Source of the DNA: Martelella sp. AD-3
GTDB lineage: Bacteria > Pseudomonadota > Alphaproteobacteria > Rhizobiales > Rhizobiaceae
DNA: 64,000 nt
Direction: 5' to 3'
Assembly (NCBI RefSeq): GCF_001578105.1
Contig: NZ_CP014275.1
Coordinates: 186,001-250,000, forward strand
Shown: positions 44,537 through 54,839 of the stretch, in pieces
Numbering within the stretch: the first letter of the stretch is position 1
How the letters are laid out: each line of letters starts with the position of its first letter
Made by a program: the position numbers and the translations under genes
The notes under the pieces: generated by a model
The model's database searches: none
Told to the model about the DNA's origin: nothing
Seen by the model: only the letters and a program-made list of their open reading frames with translations

Positions 44537-45559
44537 TCAGCCCTTGCGAAAGACGTATTCGGTCTCCTGGCGCAGCGTTTCGCCGGGGCGGAGGATGGCA
44601 TTGGGGAAACCGTCCTGGTTGATGGCGTCCGGCCAGACTTGCGTTTCCAGGCAGAAGCCGGCGAACGGCCCGTAGGGAAAGCCGTTGAGGCCCACCGGCG
44701 TCTCGTCGAGCTTGAAGGCGGTGTAGAGCTGAACACCGGGCTCGGTCGTCAGCACATCCATGGTCACCTTCGAGGAAGGGGCATAGACGCTGATCACGGG
44801 CCGCTTTTCGGTTCGGCCGGGCGAGAGGCAGAAATTGTGGTCGAACAGAACCTGCCGGCCGTTCTCGTCCTCGCGCTTCAAGGGATGCGGCTTGCGGAAG
44901 TCGAAGGGCGTGCCGGCAACCGGCCTGATCTCGCCGGTCGGGATCTGACGTTCATCCGTTGGCAGGTAATGGTCGGCGGCGATCATCAGCGTGTGTTCCA
45001 GCGTATCCGTGCCGTTGCCGAGATTGAAGTAGGAGTGGTTGCACATATTGGCGACCGTCGGCTTGTCTGTCGTCGCCTCGTAGACGACCGAGAACACGCC
45101 GCGCGGCTTCAGCCGGAAATGTGCGCGGATTTCGCAATTTCCCGGAAAGCCGCCGCGCCCGTCCCTGTCGAGGATCTTCAGCGTCACCCGGTCTTCGGCA
45201 ATCTCCTCGAATTCCCACAGGCTGACGCCGATGCCGTCGCGGCCGCCGTGAAGATTGGTGATGCCGTTTTCGTTGCAGTCGACCTGGTATTCCGTGCCAT
45301 CGATCGTGAAGCGGCCATTGGCGATCCGGTTGGAGGAGCGTCCCGGCGTGGCGCCGAAATAGGGGGAGTGGTCCGGATAGGGTTCGAAACTGTCGAAGCC
45401 GAGGACCAGCGCATGGTCGTGGCCCTCAAGGCGCAGATCCTGCACGACCGCGCCCCAGTTGATGATCTTTGCGGTCAGTCCGCCGCCTGTGATCGTGACC
45501 CGGCTGACGGTCTTGCCGTCCTTTGTCTGGCCGAAGGCTTCCGGTTGTGGCGCACCCAT
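44537..45559 (-). CDS. Aldose 1-epimerase (galactose mutarotase)
   Basis: A 340-residue mutarotase that interconverts the alpha and beta anomers of aldoses. It has the family signatures GRSSNRIANGRF, the catalytic NMCNHSYFNLGN (His general acid) and the C-terminal ETQVWPDAIN with the catalytic Glu. The start MGAPQPEAFG (45559) is chosen over a longer frame whose N-terminus lies inside metA. It lies 67 bp after metA and 27 bp before ydcF-like, all on the minus strand. No sugar operon surrounds it. Confidence 0.93.
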   Translation of the reverse strand: MGAPQPEAFGQTKDGKTVSRVTITGGGLTAKIINWGAVVQDLRLEGHDHALVLGFDSFEPYPDHSPYFGATPGRSSNRIANGRFTIDGTEYQVDCNENGITNLHGGRDGIGVSLWEFEEIAEDRVTLKILDRDGRGGFPGNCEIRAHFRLKPRGVFSVVYEATTDKPTVANMCNHSYFNLGNGTDTLEHTLMIAADHYLPTDERQIPTGEIRPVAGTPFDFRKPHPLKREDENGRQVLFDHNFCLSPGRTEKRPVISVYAPSSKVTMDVLTTEPGVQLYTAFKLDETPVGLNGFPYGPFAGFCLETQVWPDAINQDGFPNAILRPGETLRQETEYVFRKG

Positions 45560-45626
45560 TGTTTTTATCCTCCGCATCTGGAATGTTGCATTGCGGGGCG
45601 GATATTGCGCCGGAATGGCGGGCGCT

Positions 45627-46559
45627 TCAAGCGCCCGACCGTCCGTCGCCGATTTCTTCCAGGTGATAGGGCGTCGTCTGGTAGACCTCGTTGATCCAGT
45701 TGCCGAAGAGAAGATGGGCATGGGAGCGCCAGCGGTTGAGCGGCGTGCGTTCCGGGTCATCGGCGGGGAAATAGTTGAACGGCAGGTCGACCGGCACATT
45801 GGCGTCGACATCGCGCCGGTATTCGTCGCCGAGCGAACCGGAATCATATTCGATATGGTTGAACATGTAGAGCCGGTTGGCGAAGCTCTCCTGCGCCAGG
45901 CAGGGACCCACCTCGTCGGAATCCATCAAGAGTTCCATGCCCGGCGCGCGCTCGAGATCTTCCCGGCGCACCTCCGTCCAGCGCGACACCGGAATCTGGA
46001 AATCGTCGGAAAAGCCGTTCAGATAGATGGAAGCGGGCTTCAGGTTGCGGTGGCGATAGACCCCGAATGCCTTCTTGTTCAGAAGATGCTTCTCCACGCC
46101 GTGGAAATGATAGGCCGCCGCCATTGCGCCCCAGCAGATATTCATCGTCGAGTGGCAATGGGTCGTGGTCCAGTCGAGGATCTCCTTCAACTCATCCCAA
46201 TAGGTGACTTCCTCGAAATCAAGCGTTTCCACCGGCGCGCCGGTGATGATGAAGCCGTCGAACTTGCGCTCCGCCACCTCGTCCCAGGTCTGGTAGAAAG
46301 AGAGGAGATGGTCGATCGGCGTATTCTTCGCCTTGTGCCCGCCGACGCGCACCAGCGAAAGCTCGATCTGCAGCGGCGAAGCGCCCAGAAGCCGTGCGAA
46401 TTGCAGCTCGGTCTTGATCTTGTTCGGCATGAGGTTGAGCAGACCGAAATGGAGCGGGCGGATATCCTGCCGCTCGGCAACCGTTTCCGTCTTGACCCGC
46501 ACGCCCTCTGCAAGAAGCGTCTCATAGGCGGGCAGCGTATCAGGAATCTTGATAGGCAT
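45627..46559 (-). CDS. metA: Homoserine O-acyltransferase MetA (predicted acetyl-CoA type)
   Basis: MetA activates homoserine for methionine synthesis. The 310-residue protein has the catalytic Cys142 (ICWGAMA), the conserved [11 protein letters not shown], and a RHRN plus HIEYD set for the His/Glu of the active site. Residue 111 is Glu (GAPVET): in characterised MetA enzymes Glu111 goes with acetyl-CoA and Gly111 with succinyl-CoA, so homoserine O-acetyltransferase activity is predicted. A SAM-II riboswitch precedes it, consistent with repression when S-adenosylmethionine is abundant. Confidence 0.95.
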   Translation of the reverse strand: MPIKIPDTLPAYETLLAEGVRVKTETVAERQDIRPLHFGLLNLMPNKIKTELQFARLLGASPLQIELSLVRVGGHKAKNTPIDHLLSFYQTWDEVAERKFDGFIITGAPVETLDFEEVTYWDELKEILDWTTTHCHSTMNICWGAMAAAYHFHGVEKHLLNKKAFGVYRHRNLKPASIYLNGFSDDFQIPVSRWTEVRREDLERAPGMELLMDSDEVGPCLAQESFANRLYMFNHIEYDSGSLGDEYRRDVDANVPVDLPFNYFPADDPERTPLNRWRSHAHLLFGNWINEVYQTTPYHLEEIGDGRSGA

Positions 46560-46640
46560 GTCTCATTCCAATCCCGAACAGAAACCGGCCGACGTCAACA
46601 CGCAGCCGGTCCGAATGGGCAGGAATTTTCCGCTCGCTTC

Positions 46641-46700
46641 GGCCCTTTAGCGAGTTGTTTTACGTGGCTGCAAGCCGGCCGGCCAAATCACCACGAGGAG
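46641..46700 (-). ncRNA. SAM-II riboswitch
   Basis: On the minus strand the conserved SAM-II blocks are present: CGTGGTGATTTGGCC, GGCTTGCAGCCACGT, then AAACAACTCGCTAAAGGGC, which makes the pseudoknot. It is the class found before metA in alphaproteobacteria and binds S-adenosylmethionine. It ends 82 bases before the metA ATG; a CCGGC/GCCGG hairpin in between may belong to the control platform. Confidence 0.92.
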
Positions 46701-46771
46701 AAGCTAGATAACGCCGCAATTGCCGGACGTCAATCTCGGCGCGAAAGGCAACGTACCGCCGAACCGCGGCT

Positions 46772-47218
46772 TCAGGCGAAAAATATTCTTAACGTCGGCC
46801 ACGAAAGCGGCAACTCCATGCCAAGTCCAATGCTTGCAGCGGTTTCTTTCCAATCAAGGAAAAACAGTCGAAAGCGGACCGGTCCGCCGCCGTCGGAAGA
46901 GTGTTTCTCTGTGTGAAGCCAGTTTTCGGGAACGCCCTCCGGCGTGGGAACGGTGAATATGTGGCGCCGGTGACATAGCCGTGCGCCGTTTTTTCTGAAG
47001 TGATAGTCGATACTGCCAAGCCCTGACCAGCCTTCGTGCGGGAACAGTCCGGTCTCCTCGTGAAATTCCCGTTTTGCTGCCTCAAGCGGGACTTCCCCAT
47101 GTTCAAGCGTTCCGCCGGGCACCTGAAGCGGAACCTCCGGGAAGTCCGGCTCATCGAAGACGAGTACCCTGCAGTCCCGTCGTGCATAGATGAGCACTTT
47201 TTCCGCATCCGGCGCCAT
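46772..47218 (-). CDS. NUDIX hydrolase
   Basis: A 148-residue protein with a complete Nudix box: G-x5-E (GTLEHGE), seven residues, then REFHEETGL. This gives the metal-binding loop-helix-loop for pyrophosphate-bond cleavage of nucleoside diphosphate derivatives. The substrate is unknown. The start at MAPDAEKVLIYAR lies 15 bp after the lysE-type stop, so the two are probably co-transcribed. The gene ends 72 bp before the SAM-II element of metA. Confidence 0.87.
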   Translation of the reverse strand: MAPDAEKVLIYARRDCRVLVFDEPDFPEVPLQVPGGTLEHGEVPLEAAKREFHEETGLFPHEGWSGLGSIDYHFRKNGARLCHRRHIFTVPTPEGVPENWLHTEKHSSDGGGPVRFRLFFLDWKETAASIGLGMELPLSWPTLRIFFA

Positions 47219-47232
47219 TGCGCTTGCCTGTT

Positions 47233-47865
47233 TCAGGACGTTGACCGTTGCAGCGCCGCCGTGGTCACCCCCATGGCGACCAGCGCGCTGCCGCCGAGGC
47301 GCGGCAGCAGCACGGTTGCGGCGGCAGAGGAAAGCCTTGTCCGCAGCCGGTCGGCCATCAGGGCGTAGGCCAGGGCATTGATGGCGGCCAACGCGACGAA
47401 GGTGAGCGTGAGGACCGCAAACTGCGGCAGGAGTGGTTCCGCCGGTACGATGAACTGGGGCACGAAGGCGATGAAGAAGGCAATCGATTTCGGGTTCAGG
47501 GCGGTGACCGCCATGGCGTGAAAGAAAATCCGCTGTGCCGCGAGAGGGGGCGTGGCAGAGGAGGCCGGGGTCTCGCCCTTTCCGGCACTTCTGAAAAGCC
47601 GGATGCCGAGATAGACAAGATAGGCCGCGCCGACCCATTTGAGGATGATGAACAGCTTGGCCGAGGCGAGGACAAGCGCGCCGAGACCGGCGAGCGAGGC
47701 GCTCATGGCGATGAGATCGCCGAGCGCGACGCCGGCGGCGGTTGCGAGCGCCACCCGTCGCCCCTGGCTGAGCGCATAGCTCAGCACGAGAAGAACGGTG
47801 GGGCCGGGAATAAAAAGCAATGCCGTCGATGCCGCCACGAAGGTAAGCCAGAGTTGAAAATCCAC
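47233..47865 (-). CDS. LysE/RhtB family exporter
   Basis: A 210-residue inner-membrane protein with six hydrophobic segments and the LysE-family opening FIPGPTVLLVLSYALSQGRR, then GVALGDLIAMSASLAGLGAL and ALNPKSIAFFIAFVPQF. Family members export amino acids such as lysine, threonine or homoserine lactone; the substrate is not clear. The GTG start (47865) has GGAG six bases upstream; the longer frame extends into unconserved sequence. It is divergent from copZ. Confidence 0.87.
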   Translation of the reverse strand: MDFQLWLTFVAASTALLFIPGPTVLLVLSYALSQGRRVALATAAGVALGDLIAMSASLAGLGALVLASAKLFIILKWVGAAYLVYLGIRLFRSAGKGETPASSATPPLAAQRIFFHAMAVTALNPKSIAFFIAFVPQFIVPAEPLLPQFAVLTLTFVALAAINALAYALMADRLRTRLSSAAATVLLPRLGGSALVAMGVTTAALQRSTS

Positions 47866-47961
47866 GTGTCTCTCCCCTGAAATCGCCAGAATATTCGCAT
47901 CAAAGACAGGTCCTGCCGCCGCTGGCAAGCCGCTCGCGCGTCGAAAAGTGCAAAAGCAGGC

Positions 47962-47992
47962 TTGACCTTCCAGTGACTGGAAACCCTATCTC
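47962..47992 (+). promoter_or_regulatory. CueR-type (MerR family) copper promoter of copZ-copA
   Basis: TTGACC and TATCTC are 19 bp apart, the long spacer of MerR-family promoters. The spacer carries the exact dyad TTCCAG-TGA-CTGGAA (47968-47982), as in CueR operators. copZ starts 43 bp downstream. Confidence 0.75.
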
Positions 47993-48034
47993 CTGCATCA
48001 GCATCAAAGCCAAAGAAACCCAAGGAGCAAGACG

Positions 48035-48244
48035 ATGGCCGAGAAACTGACGCTGAAGATCGAAGGCATGGGCTGTGCCAAATGCAGCGAGAAGGTGACG
48101 AAGGCGCTTGGCAGCATTGACGGGATTTCCGGTGTCGCCGTCAGGCTGGACGACAACGCCGCCTCGTTTGAGCTTGCCGCGCCGGCCACCCGCGATCAGG
48201 CCGTCGAGGCCATCGAGGACGCCGGCTACGACGTCGTGGCCTGA
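48035..48244 (+). CDS. copZ: Copper chaperone, CopZ-like HMA domain protein
   Basis: A 69-residue single heavy-metal-associated domain. The metal site GMGCAKC lies near the N-terminus (Cys14 and Cys17), and the length and ferredoxin-like pattern fit CopZ. It is predicted to carry Cu(I) in the cytoplasm to the P-type ATPase encoded 39 bp downstream. It is transcribed from a CueR-type promoter. Confidence 0.9.
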   Translation: MAEKLTLKIEGMGCAKCSEKVTKALGSIDGISGVAVRLDDNAASFELAAPATRDQAVEAIEDAGYDVVA

Positions 48245-48283
48245 GATTTCGGCAAGACAGCGATTTTCCGAAAGGCGTTTCCC

Positions 48284-50761
<2,478 letters not shown>

Positions 50762-50894
50762 GCAGAGGTCCGGGCCTCCCCTCCGGTTAAGGCAAATAAC
50801 GCGGCGGCGGCTTTCCATTCGCCGCCTGCCGCCCTATTATGGGTTCCAGCCGCTTGCAGTTGGGACGAAGTGAATTCCGAGATTCCCCGGGCCT

Positions 50895-50935
50895 TTGATC
50901 ACGATCAATACAAACCGATTTAAAGAGGCTTAAAT
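50895..50935 (+). promoter_or_regulatory. FNR/FixK-type anaerobic promoter of adhE
   Basis: TTGATCACGATCAA (50895-50908) is a perfect FNR/FixK box, TTGAT-N4-ATCAA. A TTAAAT -10-like box follows at 50930-50935, so the box centre would lie near -41, as in class II activation. The adhE ATG is about 180 bp past the predicted start. Nothing else is recognised in the 363-bp copA-adhE gap apart from GC-rich dyads. Confidence 0.72.
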
Positions 50936-51124
50936 CTGCCTCCGGTGAGATTGGACGGTCTTCTTTCGGGATAGTTTTTGGAGCCCCGCCGGCGTCATGC
51001 CGGTGACGAATTGCGGCGCGAGACTGGCCGAGAAGACTGCTGGGTCGCCCCCAAGACCGGCCCATGCCGTCCGCCAACCACTGAAACCGCCGGGCGTTCC
51101 GGCAAATAGCGCAGGAGTAGTCCC

Positions 51125-53782
51125 ATGCCGGCCATCAGCACGACCGAACTTGACCAGCTCGTTGCCCGGACGAAGGCAGCGCAGCAGAAGTTTGCGACCT
51201 ATACCCAGGAACAGGTCGACTTCATTTTCCGTTCCGCCGCCCTTGCCGCGGCCGATGCCCGCATCCCGCTTGCCCGTATGGCGCATGAGGAAACCGGAAT
51301 GGGCGTCATGGAAGACAAGGTGGTCAAGAACCACTTTGCCTCGGAATACATCTACAACAAATACAAGGACGACAAGACCTGCGGCATCCTTTCGGAAGAG
51401 CCGGAATACGGCATCTTCACGGTTGCCGAGCCTGTCGGCCTGATTTGCGCCATCGTGCCCACCACCAACCCGACCTCGACCGCGATTTTCAAGGCGCTGA
51501 TCAGCCTGAAGACCAGGAACGGGGTGATCTTCTCGCCGCATCCGCGCGCCAGGCGCTCGACCTGCGAGGCCGCCCGGGTCGTGCTCGAAGCCGCCGTCAA
51601 GGCCGGCGCGCCGAAGGACATCATCAGCTGGATCGACGAACCCTCGGTGGAACTCTCGAATGCGCTGATGCACCACCCGGACATCAACCTCATCCTCGCC
51701 ACAGGCGGACCCGGCATGGTGAAGGCCGCCTATTCGTCGGGCAAGCCCGCGATCGGCGTCGGCGCCGGCAATACGCCTGCCGTGATCGACGAATATGCCG
51801 ACATCAAACGCGCCGTCGCCTCGATCCTGATGTCGAAAACCTTCGACAACGGCGTTATCTGCGCATCGGAACAGTCGGTGATTGCCGTCGACAAGGTCTA
51901 TGACAAGGTCCGCGAGCGTTTCATCAGCCATGGCGGCTATGTGTTGTCGGGCAATGAGGCCGGCGCCGTTCGCGACATCATCATGAACAAGAAGGGCACG
52001 CTGAATGCCGAGATCGTCGGCCAGTCGGCCGAGAAGATTGCGGCCATGGCCGGCATCACCGTGCCGCCGCGCACCAAGGTACTGATCGCGGAAGTCGAAA
52101 GCACGGGCGAGGACGAGGTCTTTGCCCACGAAAAGCTGTCGCCGACGCTGGCCATGTACAAGGCCAAGAACTTCGACCATGCCAGCCGGATCGCATCGGA
52201 GCTGGTGGCGCTCGGCGGCATCGGTCACACCTCGGTGCTTTACACCGACCAGGACCTGCAGCCCGAACGCGTCACCACCTTCGGCGAACGCATGAAGACG
52301 GCCCGCGTTCTCATCAACACCCCGGCTTCGCAGGGCGGCATCGGCGACCTCTACAACTTCCGCCTCGCGCCGTCGCTGACGCTTGGTTGCGGTTCGTGGG
52401 GCGGCAACTCGATCTCGGAAAACGTGGGTCCGCAGCACCTCATCAACAAGAAAACGGTCGCCAAGAGGGCAGAAAACATGCTGTGGCACAAGCTTCCCCC
52501 GTCGATCTATTTCCGTCGCGGCTCGCTTCCCTTCGCTCTGGAAGAACTGAAGGGCCACAAGCGCTGCCTGATCGTGACCGACCGCTTCCTGTTCGAGAAC
52601 GGCTATGTCAACGATACGGTCCGCGTTCTGAAGGGCCTGGGCATGGAAGTCGAAACCTTCTTCGACGTGCAGGCCGACCCGACGCTCGCCGTCGTCCGCA
52701 AGGGCTGGGAACTGGCCCGCTCGTTCGAGCCGGACATCATCCTCGCACAGGGCGGCGGTTCGCCGATGGATGCGGCCAAGATCATGTGGGTGATGTATGA
52801 GCATCCGGAAGTCGAGTTCGCCGATCTGGCGCTGCGCTTCATGGATATCCGCAAGCGCATCTACCACTTCCCGAAGCTCGGCGTGAAGGCCAAGTTCGTG
52901 GCCGTGCCCACCACTTCGGGCACCGGTTCGGAGGTCACCCCGTTCGCCGTCGTCACCGACGAGAAGACCGGCGTGAAATATCCGATCGCCGACTACGAAC
53001 TGACGCCGACCATGGCGATCGTCGATGCCGACCTCGTCATGAACATGCCGAAGTCGCTGACGGCCCATGGCGGTATCGATGCGGTGACCCATGCCCTGGA
53101 AGCCTATGTCTCGATCATGGCGAATGAGTATTCGGATGGTCAGGCGCTTCAGGCCCTGAAGCTCTTGAAGGAGTACCTGCCCTCGGCCTACAGACAAGGC
53201 GCTGCCGATCCGAAGGCCCGAGAGCAGGTTCACAACGCCGCTACGATCGCCGGCATGGCCTTCGCCAACGCCTTCCTTGGCGTTTGCCACTCGATGGCGC
53301 ACAAGGTCGGCGCGCAGTTCCATCTGCCGCACGGCCTGTCGAATGCCCTGCTTTTGGCCAATGTGGTTCGCTACAACGCGGTCGACAATCCGACCAAGCA
53401 GGCGACCTTCAGCCAGTATGACCGGCCAAAGGCGCTGTGCCGCTATGCGGAAGTCGCCCGCCATCTGGAGCTTGGCGGCAAGAGCGACGAAGAATCGGTC
53501 GAAAACCTGGTCAAGTGGATCGAGAGCCTCAACAAGGCCTGCGATATCCCCGAATCGATCCAGGCGGCCGGCGTCGGCGAAGCCGACTTCCTCGACCATC
53601 TCGACGCGGTTGCCGAAAAGGCCTTCGATGACCAGTGCACCGGCGCCAACCCGCGCTATCCGCTGATCTCGGAAATCCGCCAGGTCCTGCTCGACAGCTA
53701 TTACGGCCGCGCCTACGAAGAAGGCGTCGTCCACGAGGCTGAAGAAAAGGGTTCGGTCGTGCCGCTCAGCGCCCGCAAGTAA
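51125..53782 (+). CDS. adhE: Bifunctional acetaldehyde-CoA/alcohol dehydrogenase AdhE
   Basis: AdhE reduces acetyl-CoA via acetaldehyde to ethanol, recycling two NADH during fermentation. The 885-residue protein joins an N-terminal aldehyde dehydrogenase domain (catalytic Cys246 in NGVICASEQS) to a C-terminal iron-dependent alcohol dehydrogenase (GGGSPMDAAK; metal-site His residues in FLGVCHSMAHKVG and HLPHGLSNA). Both halves look intact. Codon use is biased toward C-ending codons, suggesting high expression. The upstream FNR/FixK box points to low-oxygen induction. Confidence 0.96.
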   Translation: MPAISTTELDQLVARTKAAQQKFATYTQEQVDFIFRSAALAAADARIPLARMAHEETGMGVMEDKVVKNHFASEYIYNKYKDDKTCGILSEEPEYGIFTVAEPVGLICAIVPTTNPTSTAIFKALISLKTRNGVIFSPHPRARRSTCEAARVVLEAAVKAGAPKDIISWIDEPSVELSNALMHHPDINLILATGGPGMVKAAYSSGKPAIGVGAGNTPAVIDEYADIKRAVASILMSKTFDNGVICASEQSVIAVDKVYDKVRERFISHGGYVLSGNEAGAVRDIIMNKKGTLNAEIVGQSAEKIAAMAGITVPPRTKVLIAEVESTGEDEVFAHEKLSPTLAMYKAKNFDHASRIASELVALGGIGHTSVLYTDQDLQPERVTTFGERMKTARVLINTPASQGGIGDLYNFRLAPSLTLGCGSWGGNSISENVGPQHLINKKTVAKRAENMLWHKLPPSIYFRRGSLPFALEELKGHKRCLIVTDRFLFENGYVNDTVRVLKGLGMEVETFFDVQADPTLAVVRKGWELARSFEPDIILAQGGGSPMDAAKIMWVMYEHPEVEFADLALRFMDIRKRIYHFPKLGVKAKFVAVPTTSGTGSEVTPFAVVTDEKTGVKYPIADYELTPTMAIVDADLVMNMPKSLTAHGGIDAVTHALEAYVSIMANEYSDGQALQALKLLKEYLPSAYRQGAADPKAREQVHNAATIAGMAFANAFLGVCHSMAHKVGAQFHLPHGLSNALLLANVVRYNAVDNPTKQATFSQYDRPKALCRYAEVARHLELGGKSDEESVENLVKWIESLNKACDIPESIQAAGVGEADFLDHLDAVAEKAFDDQCTGANPRYPLISEIRQVLLDSYYGRAYEEGVVHEAEEKGSVVPLSARK

Positions 53783-53805
53783 TTTGCGTCACTGAAACGT
53801 ATGAG

Positions 53806-53830
53806 AAACGCCGCCTCCGGGCGGCGTTTT
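53806..53830 (+). terminator. Rho-independent terminator of adhE
   Basis: AAACGCCGCC-TCC-GGGCGGCGTTTT, 24 bp after the adhE stop, with a T-run on this strand. It is nearly identical to the terminator at 53931. Confidence 0.82.
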
Positions 53831-53930
53831 CACAGACTGCTGACAAACCTAGCCTTTTTACGGACGTCATCCTCGGGACAAGCCCGAGCACGAAGGCCGG
53901 GGAGTGGGCAGGCTTTGTTAACGCACTGAG

Positions 53931-53956
53931 AAAACGCCGCCTCCGGGCGGCGTTTT
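53931..53956 (-). terminator. Terminator of the NlpC/P60 gene (bidirectional)
   Basis: AAAACGCCGCC-TCC-GGGCGGCGTTTT, 10 bp after the NlpC/P60 stop and symmetric, so it works on both strands. It duplicates the adhE terminator 125 bp away. Confidence 0.75.
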
Positions 53957-53966
53957 GAGGTTGGTT

Positions 53967-54839
53967 TCAACCTGTCCTGCCCGTTGCCGGCCTCAGATAC
54001 GACGTCGGGTTGCCGTAGACGGGCGCGATGCGGGTGATCGCGTGGTCGAGGTTCTCGCGGGTGACCCGCATCGTCGCGCCATTGGCATGGACGAGGGTCT
54101 TGGCATCTTCCATGATGCCGACATGGCCTTTCCAGAAGACAAGGTCGCCGCGTTTCAGCGCCCGGCGCGTCACCGGCTCGCCTTCCATCAGCTCCTGCAT
54201 GTCGGAATCGCGCGGCACGGCGATGCCTGCCATCATCATCGCCATCTGTATCAGCGCCGAACAGTCGAGGCCGAAACCGGACCTGCCGCCCCAAAGATAA
54301 GGCGTCTCGAGGAAGCGCAGGGCCGTCTTCACCGGATCGCGCTCGAAGGCGCGGCCGAGCGGAAAGCAATGATCGGCAAAGACCGCCGTGCCGTCCGAGC
54401 AGAGATAATAGCGGCTGCCGCGCGTTTCCGCCTCGTCGATGAAGGTCAGTCTGCAGCCCATGGAGAGCGCGCAGACCGGCCCGGCCTTGAGTTCGGCTTC
54501 GGGATAAAGGAAGGTCCGGGGCACCGAGATGACATGGGACGCCTCGCGCTCGCCCTCGGCCAGCATGGCCTCCGGCAGGTAGCCCACATAGCCGTCGAAG
54601 CGCGACTGCACCCAGGCCCAGCCGGATTTCCGCTCGAAGATGTCGACGATTTCGCCGAAGAGAAGCTGGCTGTCGATGAAGGCGGCCTCCGACGGCTTCG
54701 GCCGCAAGGGGGCGACGGGGACGATGATCTGGGCCGGCGTCGGCACGGCGAAGCGATCCGCATGGACGATGCCGGAAAGCCGCGCATCGGCGAGATCGGG
54801 CCGGAAGGCATGCAGCCTTCGATCGAGTTCCATCACCAT
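53967..54839 (-). CDS. NlpC/P60 family cell wall peptidase
   Basis: A 290-residue putative cysteine peptidase for murein peptides. Two SH3b-like regions (about 50-95 and 105-160; SGWAWVQSRFDGYVGYL) precede the NlpC/P60 domain, with catalytic Cys193 (LDCSALIQ), His239 (KGHVGIMED) and His251. No signal peptide is visible, which suggests cytoplasmic recycling of murein peptides unless the start lies elsewhere. Its ATG overlaps the stop of the peptidase gene by one base (TGATG), so translational coupling is likely. Confidence 0.88.
   Translation of the reverse strand: MVMELDRRLHAFRPDLADARLSGIVHADRFAVPTPAQIIVPVAPLRPKPSEAAFIDSQLLFGEIVDIFERKSGWAWVQSRFDGYVGYLPEAMLAEGEREASHVISVPRTFLYPEAELKAGPVCALSMGCRLTFIDEAETRGSRYYLCSDGTAVFADHCFPLGRAFERDPVKTALRFLETPYLWGGRSGFGLDCSALIQMAMMMAGIAVPRDSDMQELMEGEPVTRRALKRGDLVFWKGHVGIMEDAKTLVHANGATMRVTRENLDHAITRIAPVYGNPTSYLRPATGRTG

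Noticed and set aside
50930..53734. 934-codon open frame opposite adhE
   Set aside because: It is antisense to a fully conserved AdhE; its start lies beyond the adhE 3' half and no ribosome site or motif supports it.
53831..53930. Possible small RNA between the two terminators
   Set aside because: The stretch contains a short CTCGGG/CCCGAG dyad but no promoter or conserved RNA family that I can recognise.
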